Positions 46,207 through 54,905 of a stretch of 64,000 bases of DNA are shown one piece after another; the first letter of the stretch is position 1; each line of letters opens with the position of its first letter. The position numbers were made by a program, and so were the translations under genes. The stretch spans positions 1,115,131 through 1,179,130 of the forward strand of contig NZ_JAVAIM010000001.1 of NCBI RefSeq assembly GCF_030717945.1, read 5' to 3'. Below the pieces are notes generated by a model. The model was not told the DNA's origin, made no database searches, and worked only from the letters and a program-made list of their open reading frames with translations. This DNA is from Qipengyuania profundimaris (lineage in GTDB: Bacteria > Pseudomonadota > Alphaproteobacteria > Sphingomonadales > Sphingomonadaceae).

Positions 46207-46226
46207 CCGCGCATTCGTATGCGCGG
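46207..46226. promoter_or_regulatory. Palindrome upstream of pckA
   Basis: CCGCGCATTCGTATGCGCGG forms an 8-bp perfect stem around TCGT, 45 bases before the pckA start and downstream of a TTGACG (46166-46171) that may belong to the pckA promoter. It could be an operator or a leader hairpin; a role for ChvI is possible but untested. Confidence 0.45.
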
Positions 46227-46270
46227 ATGATTCCATCACAGTAACGCACTCGCGCGCTGGAGATTTTTCG

Positions 46271-47860
46271 GTGACCACCCCGCTTTCGACTTCGCTTTCC
46301 GACCAGGGCATCGCCACCGATGCCACGATTCACCCGAACCTGACCGCGGAAGAGCTGACCGCCGCCGCGCTGGAGAATGGCGAAGGCCGCAAGGCGAAGA
46401 ACGGGCCGCTGGTGGTCGAGACCGGCAAGCACACCGGCCGCAGCGCGAACGACAAGTTCATCGTCCGTGACGGCGAGACCGAAGACACCGTGTGGTGGGA
46501 CAATAACGCCTCGATGAAGCCGGAGCACTTCGCTGCGCTGAAAGAGGATTTCATGGCCGCGCTCGGCGAGAAGAGCGACCTGTACGTGGCCGACCTGTTC
46601 GGCGGATCGCAGCCTGAATATCGAGTCAATGTGCGCGTCATCAACGAGCTTGCTTGGCACAACCAGTTCATCCGCACGCTGCTGGTCCGCCCGACCGCCG
46701 CCGAGCTCGACGGGTTCGAGCCGGAATATACCATCATAGACCTGCCGACGTTCCAGGCCGATCCGGCACGCCACGGCACGCGCAGCGAGACGGTGATCGC
46801 CGTCAACCTGTCGGAAAAGCTGATCCTGATCGGCGGCACGAAATATGCCGGCGAGATGAAGAAGAGCGTGTTTGGGATTCTAAACTACCTGCTGCCTGCC
46901 AAGGGCGTGATGCCGATGCACTGCTCGGCCAACATCGGGCCTGACGGCAAGAGCGCGGTGTTCTTCGGCCTATCCGGCACCGGCAAGACCACGCTGTCCG
47001 CCGATGCCAGCCGCACGCTGATCGGCGACGACGAGCATGGCTGGTCGGACACGGCGGTCTTCAATTTCGAAGGCGGCTGCTACGCTAAGATGATCCGCCT
47101 CGATCCCGATAGCGAGCCGGAAATCTACGCGACGACCAAGATGGAGGGCACGGTCCTCGAAAACGTCGTGATGAACGACGCGGGCGAGATCGACCTCGAC
47201 GACAACAGCCTCGCGGAGAACACCCGCGGCGCCTATCCGCTGTCGTCCATCCCCAACACCAGCGCCGACAACCTCGGCCCGCCGCCGTCGAACGTCATCA
47301 TGCTGACCGCCGATGCCTTCGGCGTGCTGCCTCCGATCGCGCGCCTCACGCCCGACCAGGCGATGTATCACTTCCTGTCGGGTTATACGGCCAAGGTCGC
47401 CGGCACGGAAATCGGCGTGACCGAACCCACCGCGACTTTCAGCACCTGCTTCGGCGCGCCCTTCATGCCGCGCCACCCGAGCGTCTACGGCAACCTCCTG
47501 AAGAAGCGCATCGCAGAGGGCGAAGTACACTGCTGGCTGGTCAACACCGGCTGGACCGGCGGCAAATACGGCGTGGGCCATCGCATGCCGATCAAGGCGA
47601 CCCGCGCGCTCCTCAATGCCGCGCTGGATGGTTCGCTCAACGACGCGGAATTTCGCAAGGATCCGAACTTCGGTTTCGAAGTCCCGGTGAGTGTGCCCGG
47701 CGTCGACAGCCAGATCCTCGACCCGCGTTCCACCTGGGACGACAAGGACGAATACGACCGCACCGCGCACAAGCTGGTGCAGCTGTTCGTGGACAATTTC
47801 GAACCCTTCGCTGCCCATGTCGACCAGGGCGTGCGCGACGCGGCTCCCGCAGCCGCCTGA
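46271..47860 (+). CDS. pckA: Phosphoenolpyruvate carboxykinase (ATP)
   Basis: 529 residues from a GTG start. It makes phosphoenolpyruvate from oxaloacetate for gluconeogenesis. The kinase loop [13 protein letters not shown], the metal site [11 protein letters not shown] and [10 protein letters not shown], and [15 protein letters not shown] are intact. Its divergence from chvI links carbon metabolism to that system. Confidence 0.97.
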   Translation: MTTPLSTSLSDQGIATDATIHPNLTAEELTAAALENGEGRKAKNGPLVVETGKHTGRSANDKFIVRDGETEDTVWWDNNASMKPEHFAALKEDFMAALGEKSDLYVADLFGGSQPEYRVNVRVINELAWHNQFIRTLLVRPTAAELDGFEPEYTIIDLPTFQADPARHGTRSETVIAVNLSEKLILIGGTKYAGEMKKSVFGILNYLLPAKGVMPMHCSANIGPDGKSAVFFGLSGTGKTTLSADASRTLIGDDEHGWSDTAVFNFEGGCYAKMIRLDPDSEPEIYATTKMEGTVLENVVMNDAGEIDLDDNSLAENTRGAYPLSSIPNTSADNLGPPPSNVIMLTADAFGVLPPIARLTPDQAMYHFLSGYTAKVAGTEIGVTEPTATFSTCFGAPFMPRHPSVYGNLLKKRIAEGEVHCWLVNTGWTGGKYGVGHRMPIKATRALLNAALDGSLNDAEFRKDPNFGFEVPVSVPGVDSQILDPRSTWDDKDEYDRTAHKLVQLFVDNFEPFAAHVDQGVRDAAPAAA

Positions 47861-47920
47861 CGCTTCAACAGTTGGAGAGGAGAGCCCGGCGATTGTGAAA
47901 TCGACGGGACCTCAGAAGAG

Positions 47921-47953
47921 AGCCCCGGCCGGGAAACCGGACCGGGGCTTTTT
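47921..47953 (+). terminator. Rho-independent terminator of pckA
   Basis: AGCCCCGG-CCGG-GAAA-CCGG-A-CCGGGGCT forms a 12-bp stem with one bulged A and a GAAA tetraloop, followed by TTTTTC. It lies 60 bp after the pckA stop. Confidence 0.9.
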
Positions 47954-48036
47954 CTCGACCTGGCTGGAGATGACGCTCGACCCATCCGCCTGCTCCTTAA
48001 TCTTGCGCTCAGCATGGTCAGGCCAGAGGATTGAGG

Positions 48037-48858
48037 ATGAACCTAGTCCTCCGACTTGCCGCCGCTGCCGTCGTGCTCGCACCGATACAGGGAGCGATCG
48101 CGCAGGAAACGGCGCCGGTCGTGGCGGAGCAGGCCTATTCGGGCCCAGTGGTCTACCGCGCCGAGGTCATCACCGAATACCCGCATGACGCCACCGCGTT
48201 CACGCAAGGGCTGCTGTGGCACGAGGGCGCGCTGTTCGAAAGCACCGGGCGCGTCGGGCAATCCGTGATCCGCAAGCTCGATCTCGAAACCGGCGAGGCG
48301 GTCCTCGAAATGGCCATCCCGCCAAGCCAGTTCGGCGAAGGGTTGGCCGAATGGAACGGTGAACTCATCAGCCTGACATGGCGTGACGGTGCGATCCATC
48401 GCTGGGATGCGGATACTCTCGAGCCATTGGCGACGCGTGACGGCTATCCGCTCGACGGCTGGGGCCTGACGACGTCCGGGGAAGGGCTCGTCCACTCCGA
48501 TGGCAGCGCGACCCTGCGGGTGCTCGATCCGGAGAGCTACGACGTCCTTCGCAGTATCGAGGTCACCATGAACGGTCGCCCGCTGCGCCGCCTCAACGAG
48601 CTCGAGATGATCGACGGGCTGGTCTACGCCAATATCTGGGAGACGTCCTATATCGTCGCAATCGATCCTGCAGACGGCAGGGTCGAACGGCTGATCGACC
48701 TGACCGATCTCGTGGCTTCGGTCCCTGTCTTCGGACGGGACGCCGTGCTCAACGGGATCGCGTGGGACGCGGAACAGCGGCGCCTGTTCGTCACCGGCAA
48801 ACTTTGGCCTAAGCTCTACCAGATCGCGCTGGTTGAAACCGACGCACAGGTGCGCTAG
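48037..48858 (+). CDS. Glutaminyl-peptide cyclotransferase (beta-propeller type)
   Basis: 273 residues from ATG 48037, with AGAGGATTGAGG upstream. A signal peptide (VLRLAAAAVVLAPIQGAIAQ) precedes a five-bladed propeller of the bacterial QC family with YPHDATAFTQGLLW, ESTGRVGQSVIRK, NELEMIDGLVYANIWETSYI and LNGIAWDAEQRRLFVTGKLWPKLY. It converts N-terminal glutamine to pyroglutamate in the periplasm. Confidence 0.93.
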   Translation: MNLVLRLAAAAVVLAPIQGAIAQETAPVVAEQAYSGPVVYRAEVITEYPHDATAFTQGLLWHEGALFESTGRVGQSVIRKLDLETGEAVLEMAIPPSQFGEGLAEWNGELISLTWRDGAIHRWDADTLEPLATRDGYPLDGWGLTTSGEGLVHSDGSATLRVLDPESYDVLRSIEVTMNGRPLRRLNELEMIDGLVYANIWETSYIVAIDPADGRVERLIDLTDLVASVPVFGRDAVLNGIAWDAEQRRLFVTGKLWPKLYQIALVETDAQVR

Positions 48859-48926
48859 CCGCGCTCAGATCGCTGCTAGGCGCAGCGAGTTTTACTGCAA
48901 ACCAGCCCTTCGGCCACGCAGCGCCA

Positions 48927-50489
48927 TCACTCCGATGCAGAATCCTCGTCCGTAGCAGCGTCGGCGATGGCCGTCGCCAGATCGAGGGTTGCGCCCGGAT
49001 TCCAGGCGGTGCCTTCCTCGACTCCGGCCATCGCTTCGTAAAAGCGCCGCGCCGTCTGTGCCAATCCGCCGCCGTGCGGATCGTTGGCGATTGGGGCAAT
49101 GGTCTGGCGGGCGATGGCGATCTTGCCTTCGCTGGCCTGCATCATCGCCGCATTCATGCGCAGGCTCTTGTCGAACGGGGCGAATTGCATCGCCTGTTCC
49201 AGGGCGAGACGCGCGTTTTCGTTCGGTTCCTCGCCGCGCTCCACGAAGCTGCGGTAGTAATACATCAGTGGGATCGGGTGGTCGTTCTCAAGCCGATTCA
49301 GCGCGGAAAAGGGTGCCATCGCGGCAGCGTAGGCAGCATCCTGGTCGGATGCCGACGCTGCTTGCCGGAAGAGGGCATAGCCTTTCTGCACATAAGCATT
49401 CTTGCGGCTGGGATCGATTGCGAGAGCGCGGTCCGCTGCCGCAATCGCCTCCTCGTCATTGCCGGCATCGTATTCCGCTTCGGCCAGCGCCGTCAGCACG
49501 CCGGCATCGCGCGGATATTCGGCGGCGATTTCGCGGATCTCGGGAAGGAGTGCCAAAGCCTCTTCCCGATCGACGCCACGCTGCGAACGAATGCGCAGGG
49601 GCATCACTTCGCCTTCGCCTTCGGAGAGTTGACGCACGGTGACCGGATTCGTCGGCAACATGTCCGCGTCCAGCGTCCAGACGTTCATCCGGCGCTGGTC
49701 GATATAGCGGTCGACTTCCTTTTGCAGGGCGTCGAGATTGCCGAAAGCGTCGATGGCGGCTGTGCGCGGGGCTTTCCCTTCCGCGATGCCGACCATGTAG
49801 TTGCGCAACTGGCCGCTGCGCTCTTCGTTGAAATAGAGATAGTGGTAGAGCGCCCAAGCGCGACCATAGAACGCGTCGAACCGTTTGCCCTTGTTCTTCT
49901 CGTAGAGCTCCGGGTCGATCAGCTCCTCCACGCTGACATCCTTGGCAAAAGCGAGCTCCGCCGCACGGTGATAGGCCGGTGCACCGATCTGCAAGCCGCC
50001 ATCCTTTTCGAACTTGGCTGATGCGAAGAATTCGGCTGCACCTTCGTTGACCCACCGCGGCATGGCATAGGGCGCGGCCGAAATTAGGAAATGGTGCGCA
50101 TATTCGTGCAGCAGGACCGTGACCGAAAAATCGGTCTCGCGTCCCCGCATGTTGATTTCCGGAACGAAGGCTCGCGAAGCGCCGGCGCGCGGGATGTAGA
50201 ACCCGGCGACGTTCTTGGCATTCTCTCCGGCAAGCTTGCGGATCTTGCCCTCGCTCCCGACGACGAAAATGGTGACGCGATTGGAGGGGCTGGGTTTCGT
50301 ATTCTCCCGCATCTGCAGCAGGCTCATCGCCGAATGGTACCGCTCCAGCGCCTCGGCAAATTCCTGCACGTCCTTCGCCCGGTCGTCGGCATAGACGACG
50401 AAGTGATCGGACTCCGCCACATGCCAATCGGCCTGCGCCGGAACAGACAAACCGAGCGCAAGCGCAAATCCCAAGCTGAAACGCTTCAT
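48927..50489 (-). CDS. Secreted HExxH peptidase-like protein with TPRs
   Basis: 520 residues from ATG 50489. A signal peptide (KRFSLGFALALGLSVPAQA) is followed by a peptidase-MA-like region with HEYAHHFL, an HExxH zinc site, and the downstream Glu in NEGAAEFFAS expected of gluzincins. Tetratricopeptide-like repeats fill about 330-500 (ALAEAEYDAGNDEEAIAAADRALAIDP). The substrate is unknown. It is followed on the same strand direction by no coupled gene; upstream lies the DUF885 gene. Confidence 0.85.
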   Translation of the reverse strand: MKRFSLGFALALGLSVPAQADWHVAESDHFVVYADDRAKDVQEFAEALERYHSAMSLLQMRENTKPSPSNRVTIFVVGSEGKIRKLAGENAKNVAGFYIPRAGASRAFVPEINMRGRETDFSVTVLLHEYAHHFLISAAPYAMPRWVNEGAAEFFASAKFEKDGGLQIGAPAYHRAAELAFAKDVSVEELIDPELYEKNKGKRFDAFYGRAWALYHYLYFNEERSGQLRNYMVGIAEGKAPRTAAIDAFGNLDALQKEVDRYIDQRRMNVWTLDADMLPTNPVTVRQLSEGEGEVMPLRIRSQRGVDREEALALLPEIREIAAEYPRDAGVLTALAEAEYDAGNDEEAIAAADRALAIDPSRKNAYVQKGYALFRQAASASDQDAAYAAAMAPFSALNRLENDHPIPLMYYYRSFVERGEEPNENARLALEQAMQFAPFDKSLRMNAAMMQASEGKIAIARQTIAPIANDPHGGGLAQTARRFYEAMAGVEEGTAWNPGATLDLATAIADAATDEDSASE

Positions 50490-50563
50490 ATCGACCCCCA
50501 ATGTCATTCCGCTCGGGTATGACACGGGATCGATAGTATGGAAACTGCAGCCCGAGTTTTATT

Positions 50564-52414
50564 TCAAGCCGAAGCCCTGTCGATATACCGCCCGACGTTT
50601 TTCTCCAGCACATCCATCGGGACATTGCCGCCAAGCACGACCGCGTCGTTGAATGCCTTGAAGTCGTAGGCCGTGCCCAAGGCGGTTTCGGCGCGGGCGC
50701 GCTGGTCGACGATGCGGCTGTGGCCGAGCTTGTAGCCGGTCGCCTGCCCGGGCCAGCTGCAGTAGCGATCGACTTCGCTACCCACTTCCTCCGGCTTGCT
50801 GCCGTTCTCCTCGACGAAGAAGCGGACGGCCTGCTCGCGGCTCCAGCCCTTGGCGTGGAGTCCGGTGTCGACGACCATGCGGCAGGCACGGAAGGCGAGG
50901 CTCTGGAGATAGCCGAGGCGGCCGACCGCGAAGTCGTCATAGGCGCCGAGTTCGTCTGCAAGTTGCTCGCCATAGAGCGCCCAGCCCTCGCTGAATGGGT
51001 TGAAGGCGAGGATCGAACGGATGAGCGGCAGGCGATTGGAATATTCGCCTTCCCACACGTGGCCTGGAATGGTCTCGTGATAGGTGAGGTCCGCCAAGTC
51101 GTATTTGCGGTGCAGGTCGGTGGTCCGCAGATTGATCCAGAAGCGACCCGGTATTGTGCCGTCCTTGCTGCCCGCACCTCCATAGGCACCCGGTGCGCCG
51201 ACTTCCTCGGCCGGCGGGATGCGCTTTACCTCCAAATTGGGATCGACCAGCGTCTCGAAGGCGCGCGGCATCTGCGCCTTGATCCAGTTCACCCGGTCCC
51301 AGATGAATTCCATGATCTCTTCGCGACCGGGATCGCCCTCCGCGAACTGGTAGCGCGGGTCTGCACCCAGCGCCTGCATGCGATCGCCCACCGAGCCGCT
51401 GGTATAGCCGATGCCCCGCAGGATCGGGTCCATGCGGGCGTGCAGCGCTTCCAGCTCTTCGAGGCCCTGGCGGTGAATGTCATCGGCGGAGAGGGTGGTG
51501 GTGGTGCTCGAGCGGAGAGCCCAATCGTAGAATTCCTCACCCCGTGGCCGCGCGGAAATGCCCGGCGCATCGGTGGCCACGGCTCGTTCCGTCTTCAACT
51601 CGGCCAGCTGGCGGGAAAGCGCCTCGGCAATCGGGCCGCTTTCGAGCGACATTGCCCGATCGGCGCGGTTTTCGGGGAGGTTGCTGGCGTTGAGCTTGGC
51701 GCGCAGATCGTCGGCAAACAGCTCGCCTTTTCCGGCGCTGGCGATGGTCTGCTCCATCTGGCCGATCGCTTTGTCGAGCAGGAAGCCCGGCGGCACCACG
51801 CCCATGCCGCGGGCAGCACGAATACGCTCCAGCTCTCCGTCGAAAACCGACGGCATCTGCTCCATCCGCTCGATATATGCGTCGGCATCATCGGCATTCG
51901 CGACATTATGCGACGACTGCATGAAGCGCGGCAGGGCAAGGTATTCGCCGACGTTCTGGATGACGACATAGGGCGCGGTGCGCCAGTTGCCCACGGGCGT
52001 ATCGCCATAGGGCAGCTCGAAGCCATCGAGGGCCAGGGCATAGGCGCTTTCGACCACTTCGAAACTGGTCAGCTGATCTGCATCGAGCAGCTCGCGCGGA
52101 TAGGCGCGGGTCATTTCCAGATCACGGCGCAGCGTGGCGGCATAGGCGGCTTGCCCCTCGGGCGACTGGTCTTCCAGCCGGCTGCGCAGTGCGGCATGGC
52201 TGCCGGTATCGACGCCGAGCGAGGTCGCTCGCTCGGGTTCATGGGTGAGGAGGTTGTAGCCGACCTGGTCGAGCCATTCATCGGGCGTCAGGCTTACGGG
52301 GGCAGAGGTCCCGTCGGCGGCGTAGGTCGCGCAACCCGATAAGGTGAGTGCAGTTGTCGCGCCTAGCCCGGCGAGGGCCTGGCGGCGGGTGATGTCGTAG
52401 CTGTGTGAAGTCAT
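50564..52414 (-). CDS. DUF885 family metallopeptidase-like lipoprotein
   Basis: 616 residues. The N-terminus combines a twin-arginine motif (TRRQALAGLG) and a lipobox-like TLSGC, so Tat export and lipidation are possible. The DUF885 hallmark YHETIPGHVWEGEY is present and carries the HExxxH-type metal site of M32-like carboxypeptidases; VDRYCSWPGQATGYKLG is the conserved C-terminal motif. It is likely an exported peptidase. Confidence 0.9.
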   Translation of the reverse strand: MTSHSYDITRRQALAGLGATTALTLSGCATYAADGTSAPVSLTPDEWLDQVGYNLLTHEPERATSLGVDTGSHAALRSRLEDQSPEGQAAYAATLRRDLEMTRAYPRELLDADQLTSFEVVESAYALALDGFELPYGDTPVGNWRTAPYVVIQNVGEYLALPRFMQSSHNVANADDADAYIERMEQMPSVFDGELERIRAARGMGVVPPGFLLDKAIGQMEQTIASAGKGELFADDLRAKLNASNLPENRADRAMSLESGPIAEALSRQLAELKTERAVATDAPGISARPRGEEFYDWALRSSTTTTLSADDIHRQGLEELEALHARMDPILRGIGYTSGSVGDRMQALGADPRYQFAEGDPGREEIMEFIWDRVNWIKAQMPRAFETLVDPNLEVKRIPPAEEVGAPGAYGGAGSKDGTIPGRFWINLRTTDLHRKYDLADLTYHETIPGHVWEGEYSNRLPLIRSILAFNPFSEGWALYGEQLADELGAYDDFAVGRLGYLQSLAFRACRMVVDTGLHAKGWSREQAVRFFVEENGSKPEEVGSEVDRYCSWPGQATGYKLGHSRIVDQRARAETALGTAYDFKAFNDAVVLGGNVPMDVLEKNVGRYIDRASA

Positions 52415-52465
52415 GCCAGCGGTGTGCGCCGCCGGTCAGGGCCTGTCAAATAGGCTGCAGCGAAA

Positions 52466-52864
52466 TCAGTCGCGCAGGTCTGCCGGGACCTTGCCGCCGT
52501 TGGCCGCCAGCTCGTTCATCACGCGCTTGTGCAGCCACATATTGTCTTCGGCGCTCCCCGAATAATCCTCGCGGCCCAGTTCCTGCGCCAGCGCCTTGCG
52601 GCTTTCGTAGTCGGAATCGATGTTCAGCAGCTTCATCAGATCGACGATAGAGGTGCGCCAGTTCAGCCGGTCTGCGCCAGGCATGGAGTCGAGATGGTTT
52701 TCCACGTCGACCACCGGGGTGGCTTTCTTCTCGACGACCGGTGCATTGGCCCAGGCATTGCCGGGATTGGCCTTCGGTGCGCCGGAGGGGGCGGTCTGCG
52801 GCGCTTCCTGCGCCTTCGCATCCTTGCCGAAAATCGCGTCCTTGATTTTGCCGAAAATGCTCAT
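52466..52864 (-). CDS. DUF3597 family protein
   Basis: 132 residues from ATG 52864 with AAAGGAG upstream. An amphipathic N-terminus (SIFGKIKDAIFGK) and a Pro/Ala-rich linker precede the DUF3597 core VDVENHLDSMPGADRLNWRTSIVDLMKLLNIDSDYESRKALAQELG. Members resemble LysM-associated or stress proteins of unknown role. An EcfG-type promoter directly precedes it, consistent with stress induction. Confidence 0.92.
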   Translation of the reverse strand: MSIFGKIKDAIFGKDAKAQEAPQTAPSGAPKANPGNAWANAPVVEKKATPVVDVENHLDSMPGADRLNWRTSIVDLMKLLNIDSDYESRKALAQELGREDYSGSAEDNMWLHKRVMNELAANGGKVPADLRD

Positions 52865-52885
52865 GGTCGTCTCCTTTCCCTTGGC

Positions 52886-52910
52886 AACGGATGGGGTGCG
52901 CCCCCGTTCC
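52886..52910 (-). promoter_or_regulatory. EcfG-type promoter of the DUF3597 gene
   Basis: On the minus strand GGAAC (52910-52906) and CGTT (52889-52886) are separated by 16 bases. The -10 end is 21 bases before the DUF3597 ATG, leaving a short leader that holds the ribosome binding site. Confidence 0.7.
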
Positions 52911-52966
52911 GCAGTGGAAGCTCGTCGCAAGCTTGCGAGGCGCGCGCGTGGCGCTATGGAAAAGCG

Positions 52967-53176
52967 ATGCTCGATGCCGTCCTTTCGCTCACCGTCCTTG
53001 CCGCGATCCTGCTCCTGATCGGTGCCTTCTTCCTATGGCGGCGGACCGGCAATGCGAAGAACGCGCTGCTGATGGTGCTGCTGGCTTTCGTGGCCCTGAT
53101 GAACGTGGCGATCTGGACGCTGCCCGATGCCGGGGGCGAGGCCCCGCTGGAAAAGCTCGAGCAGGGCGCTCGCTAG
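52967..53176 (+). CDS. Small membrane protein, unknown function
   Basis: 69 residues with two hydrophobic segments (about 3-23 and 31-52) separated by RRTGNAKN, and an acidic-basic tail. The ATG at 52967 is the first that fits. It is divergent from the DUF3597 gene and convergent with tonB. Such two-helix hypotheticals occur next to TonB genes in sphingomonads; no function is known. Confidence 0.7.
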   Translation: MLDAVLSLTVLAAILLLIGAFFLWRRTGNAKNALLMVLLAFVALMNVAIWTLPDAGGEAPLEKLEQGAR

Positions 53177-53182
53177 GGAGCG

Positions 53183-53863
53183 TTATTCGGGCAGTTGCCA
53201 GAGAACCGAGCCGGTGTAGCTGCCGGCAACCGGCTCGCCATTGCCGCCACGCGCAGGCTCGAAGCGGGCGCGCTTGCTGACGAGGCTGCAGGTCGCCGAA
53301 TCCAGTTCGCTATGCCCGGTCGAACCGATGACGGTGCAGTTCGACACGCGGCCGTTGGCGGCGATCTCAAGGCGGAATCTGGCAACTCCTGTCAATTCGC
53401 GGCGCGCCCAGCTCGAGCGATAGTCGTTGTTCGACAGCCAGCGCCCGGGATCGTTCTTCGGGCGGGCGGGAACCGGCTCGAAGCTGGGCGTGGGAGCGGG
53501 CGGTGCGGGTTTCGGCAGCACGATATCGCCGCGTCCCGGTTGCGGGCTGGGGATCGGCGGCGGGATTAAGTCCGTCGTGTCGATAATCGGCGGCGTCGGT
53601 TTGAGATCGAGCTTGGGCACCGGGGTGAAGACCGGCGGTACGGTGCTTTCCTTCGGGTCCGCCGTATTTTCCGGCGGCGGAGGAGGTGGAGGCGGCGGGG
53701 GGACGTCACGGATATCCTTCGCGGGGAGCCGGGTGATGATATCCGGCATCGCGCCGCTGACCGTCAGCCCGAAAACCAGCAGAGCGCCAACACCGGCGTG
53801 AATGGCTACGACTGCGGCGATGCTGCCGACCGACGGTCCGTTCGATTGGGTGATGTAGGACAT
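53183..53863 (-). CDS. Energy transducer TonB
   Basis: 226 residues. An N-terminal membrane anchor (about 14-36) is followed by a run of ten prolines and a Pro-rich periplasmic spacer, then the TonB C-terminal domain (about 150-226) with GVARFRLEIAANGRVSNCTVIGSTGHSELD. Two Cys in the C-terminal domain (NCTV, TCSL) may pair. It transmits proton-motive energy to outer-membrane receptors. ExbBD genes are not in view. Confidence 0.93.
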   Translation of the reverse strand: MSYITQSNGPSVGSIAAVVAIHAGVGALLVFGLTVSGAMPDIITRLPAKDIRDVPPPPPPPPPPENTADPKESTVPPVFTPVPKLDLKPTPPIIDTTDLIPPPIPSPQPGRGDIVLPKPAPPAPTPSFEPVPARPKNDPGRWLSNNDYRSSWARRELTGVARFRLEIAANGRVSNCTVIGSTGHSELDSATCSLVSKRARFEPARGGNGEPVAGSYTGSVLWQLPE

Positions 53864-53915
53864 GGATGTGCTCCTCTTCCAATGCGGGAGACTTTTCTGC
53901 GTCTCCTCGTTTGAA

Positions 53916-53945
53916 TAATGTTACAACATTACAATCAACCGTCAA
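53916..53945 (-). promoter_or_regulatory. tonB promoter with overlapping operator-like inverted repeat
   Basis: On the minus strand TTGACG (53945-53940) and TAACAT (53923-53918) are 16 bases apart. The inverted repeat TAATGTT-AC-AACATTA (53916-53931, 7-bp perfect arms) covers the -10, as expected for a repressor site. The regulator is unknown; it does not resemble a Fur box. Confidence 0.6.
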
Positions 53946-54026
53946 GCTCAATGAGATTTTGTTACATGCGAGGAGGAGCGAGCTACAGAGCGGCAGAGCT
54001 CGTTTCTTCGAGGCAATTGAGGGGTG

Positions 54027-54044
54027 CCCCCCCCCCGTTTTTTT
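54027..54044. repeat. Homopolymer tract C10-G-T7
   Basis: Ten consecutive C (54027-54036), one G and seven T (54038-54044) lie in the 273-bp gap between tonB and the hydrolase gene. Apart from the tonB promoter and this tract I see no gene in the gap. The tract is prone to length variation in replication and to sequencing error. Confidence 0.9.
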
Positions 54045-54136
54045 GGCAGTTCATCCTGCGCTGCTGGCTTGCCAGCCAGGCAAAGGTCGCGGATGATGGA
54101 CTCTCTAGGCTCGCTCTCGCTGGCCGAGATACTCCG

Positions 54137-54793
54137 TCACTTGATCGGGCAGGCCGGATCGAGGCGGAAGTCGAGATAATTGTCGACCGACTTCATCAGT
54201 TCCGCCTGCTCGTTCTCGAAGAAGTGGTTGGCGCGCGGGATTTCCTCGTGATGCACGGTGATGTGCTTCTGCGTGCGCAGCTTTTCGACCAGCTTGGTGA
54301 CCGAATTGGGCTGCACCACTGTGTCCTGCGCGCCGTGGATGAAGATGCCGCTGGCGGGGCAGGGGGCGAGGAAGGAGAAGTCGTACATGCTCGCCGGAGC
54401 GCCGATGCTGATCCAGCCGCGGATTTCCGGGCGACGCATCAGCAGCTGCATGCCGATGAGCGCACCGAAGCTGACGCCCGCGACCCAGGTCACCTGCGCT
54501 TCCGGGTGAACCTGCTGCACCCAGTCGAGCGCGCTGGCGGCATCGGACAATTCGCCCACGCCGTTATCGAAGCTACCCTGGCTGCGGCCGACGCCGCGGA
54601 AATTGAAGCGCAGCGTCGCGAAGCCGCGGTTGACGAAGGTCTTGTACAGCCGCTGCGTCATCTGCTCGTTCATCGTGCCGCCGCCCTGCGGGTGCGGGTG
54701 CAGGATCATCGCCACCGGCGCACGCGGGCGCGGTGCGGGAGAGAAACGGCCTTCGAGACGGCCTTCGGGGCCGGGGAAGATGACGGTCGGCAT
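54137..54793 (-). CDS. Alpha/beta hydrolase
   Basis: 218 residues from ATG 54793. The oxyanion HPHPQGGGTMNEQM, the nucleophile elbow AGVSFGALIG with Ser, Asp in HGAQDTVVQPNS and His in IPRANHFF complete the triad. The family (with PGPEGRLEG at the N-terminus) is common before the cysteine desulfurase pair in sphingomonads. The substrate is unknown. It is divergent from the desulfurase gene. Confidence 0.9.
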   Translation of the reverse strand: MPTVIFPGPEGRLEGRFSPAPRPRAPVAMILHPHPQGGGTMNEQMTQRLYKTFVNRGFATLRFNFRGVGRSQGSFDNGVGELSDAASALDWVQQVHPEAQVTWVAGVSFGALIGMQLLMRRPEIRGWISIGAPASMYDFSFLAPCPASGIFIHGAQDTVVQPNSVTKLVEKLRTQKHITVHHEEIPRANHFFENEQAELMKSVDNYLDFRLDPACPIK

Positions 54794-54905
54794 GGATGGA
54801 GTACCTGTCGAATCTGATGGGTCGCGCTGGCCATGGGTGGCGCATGCGAGGTCGCGGGCTATATAGGGTTTCCCCGCGATTTCGCAATAATTTCGAGCCC
54901 GTATC

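Noticed and set aside
50720-52342. 540-codon open frame on the plus strand
   Set aside because: Antisense to the DUF885 gene, which has family motifs; no coherent protein features.
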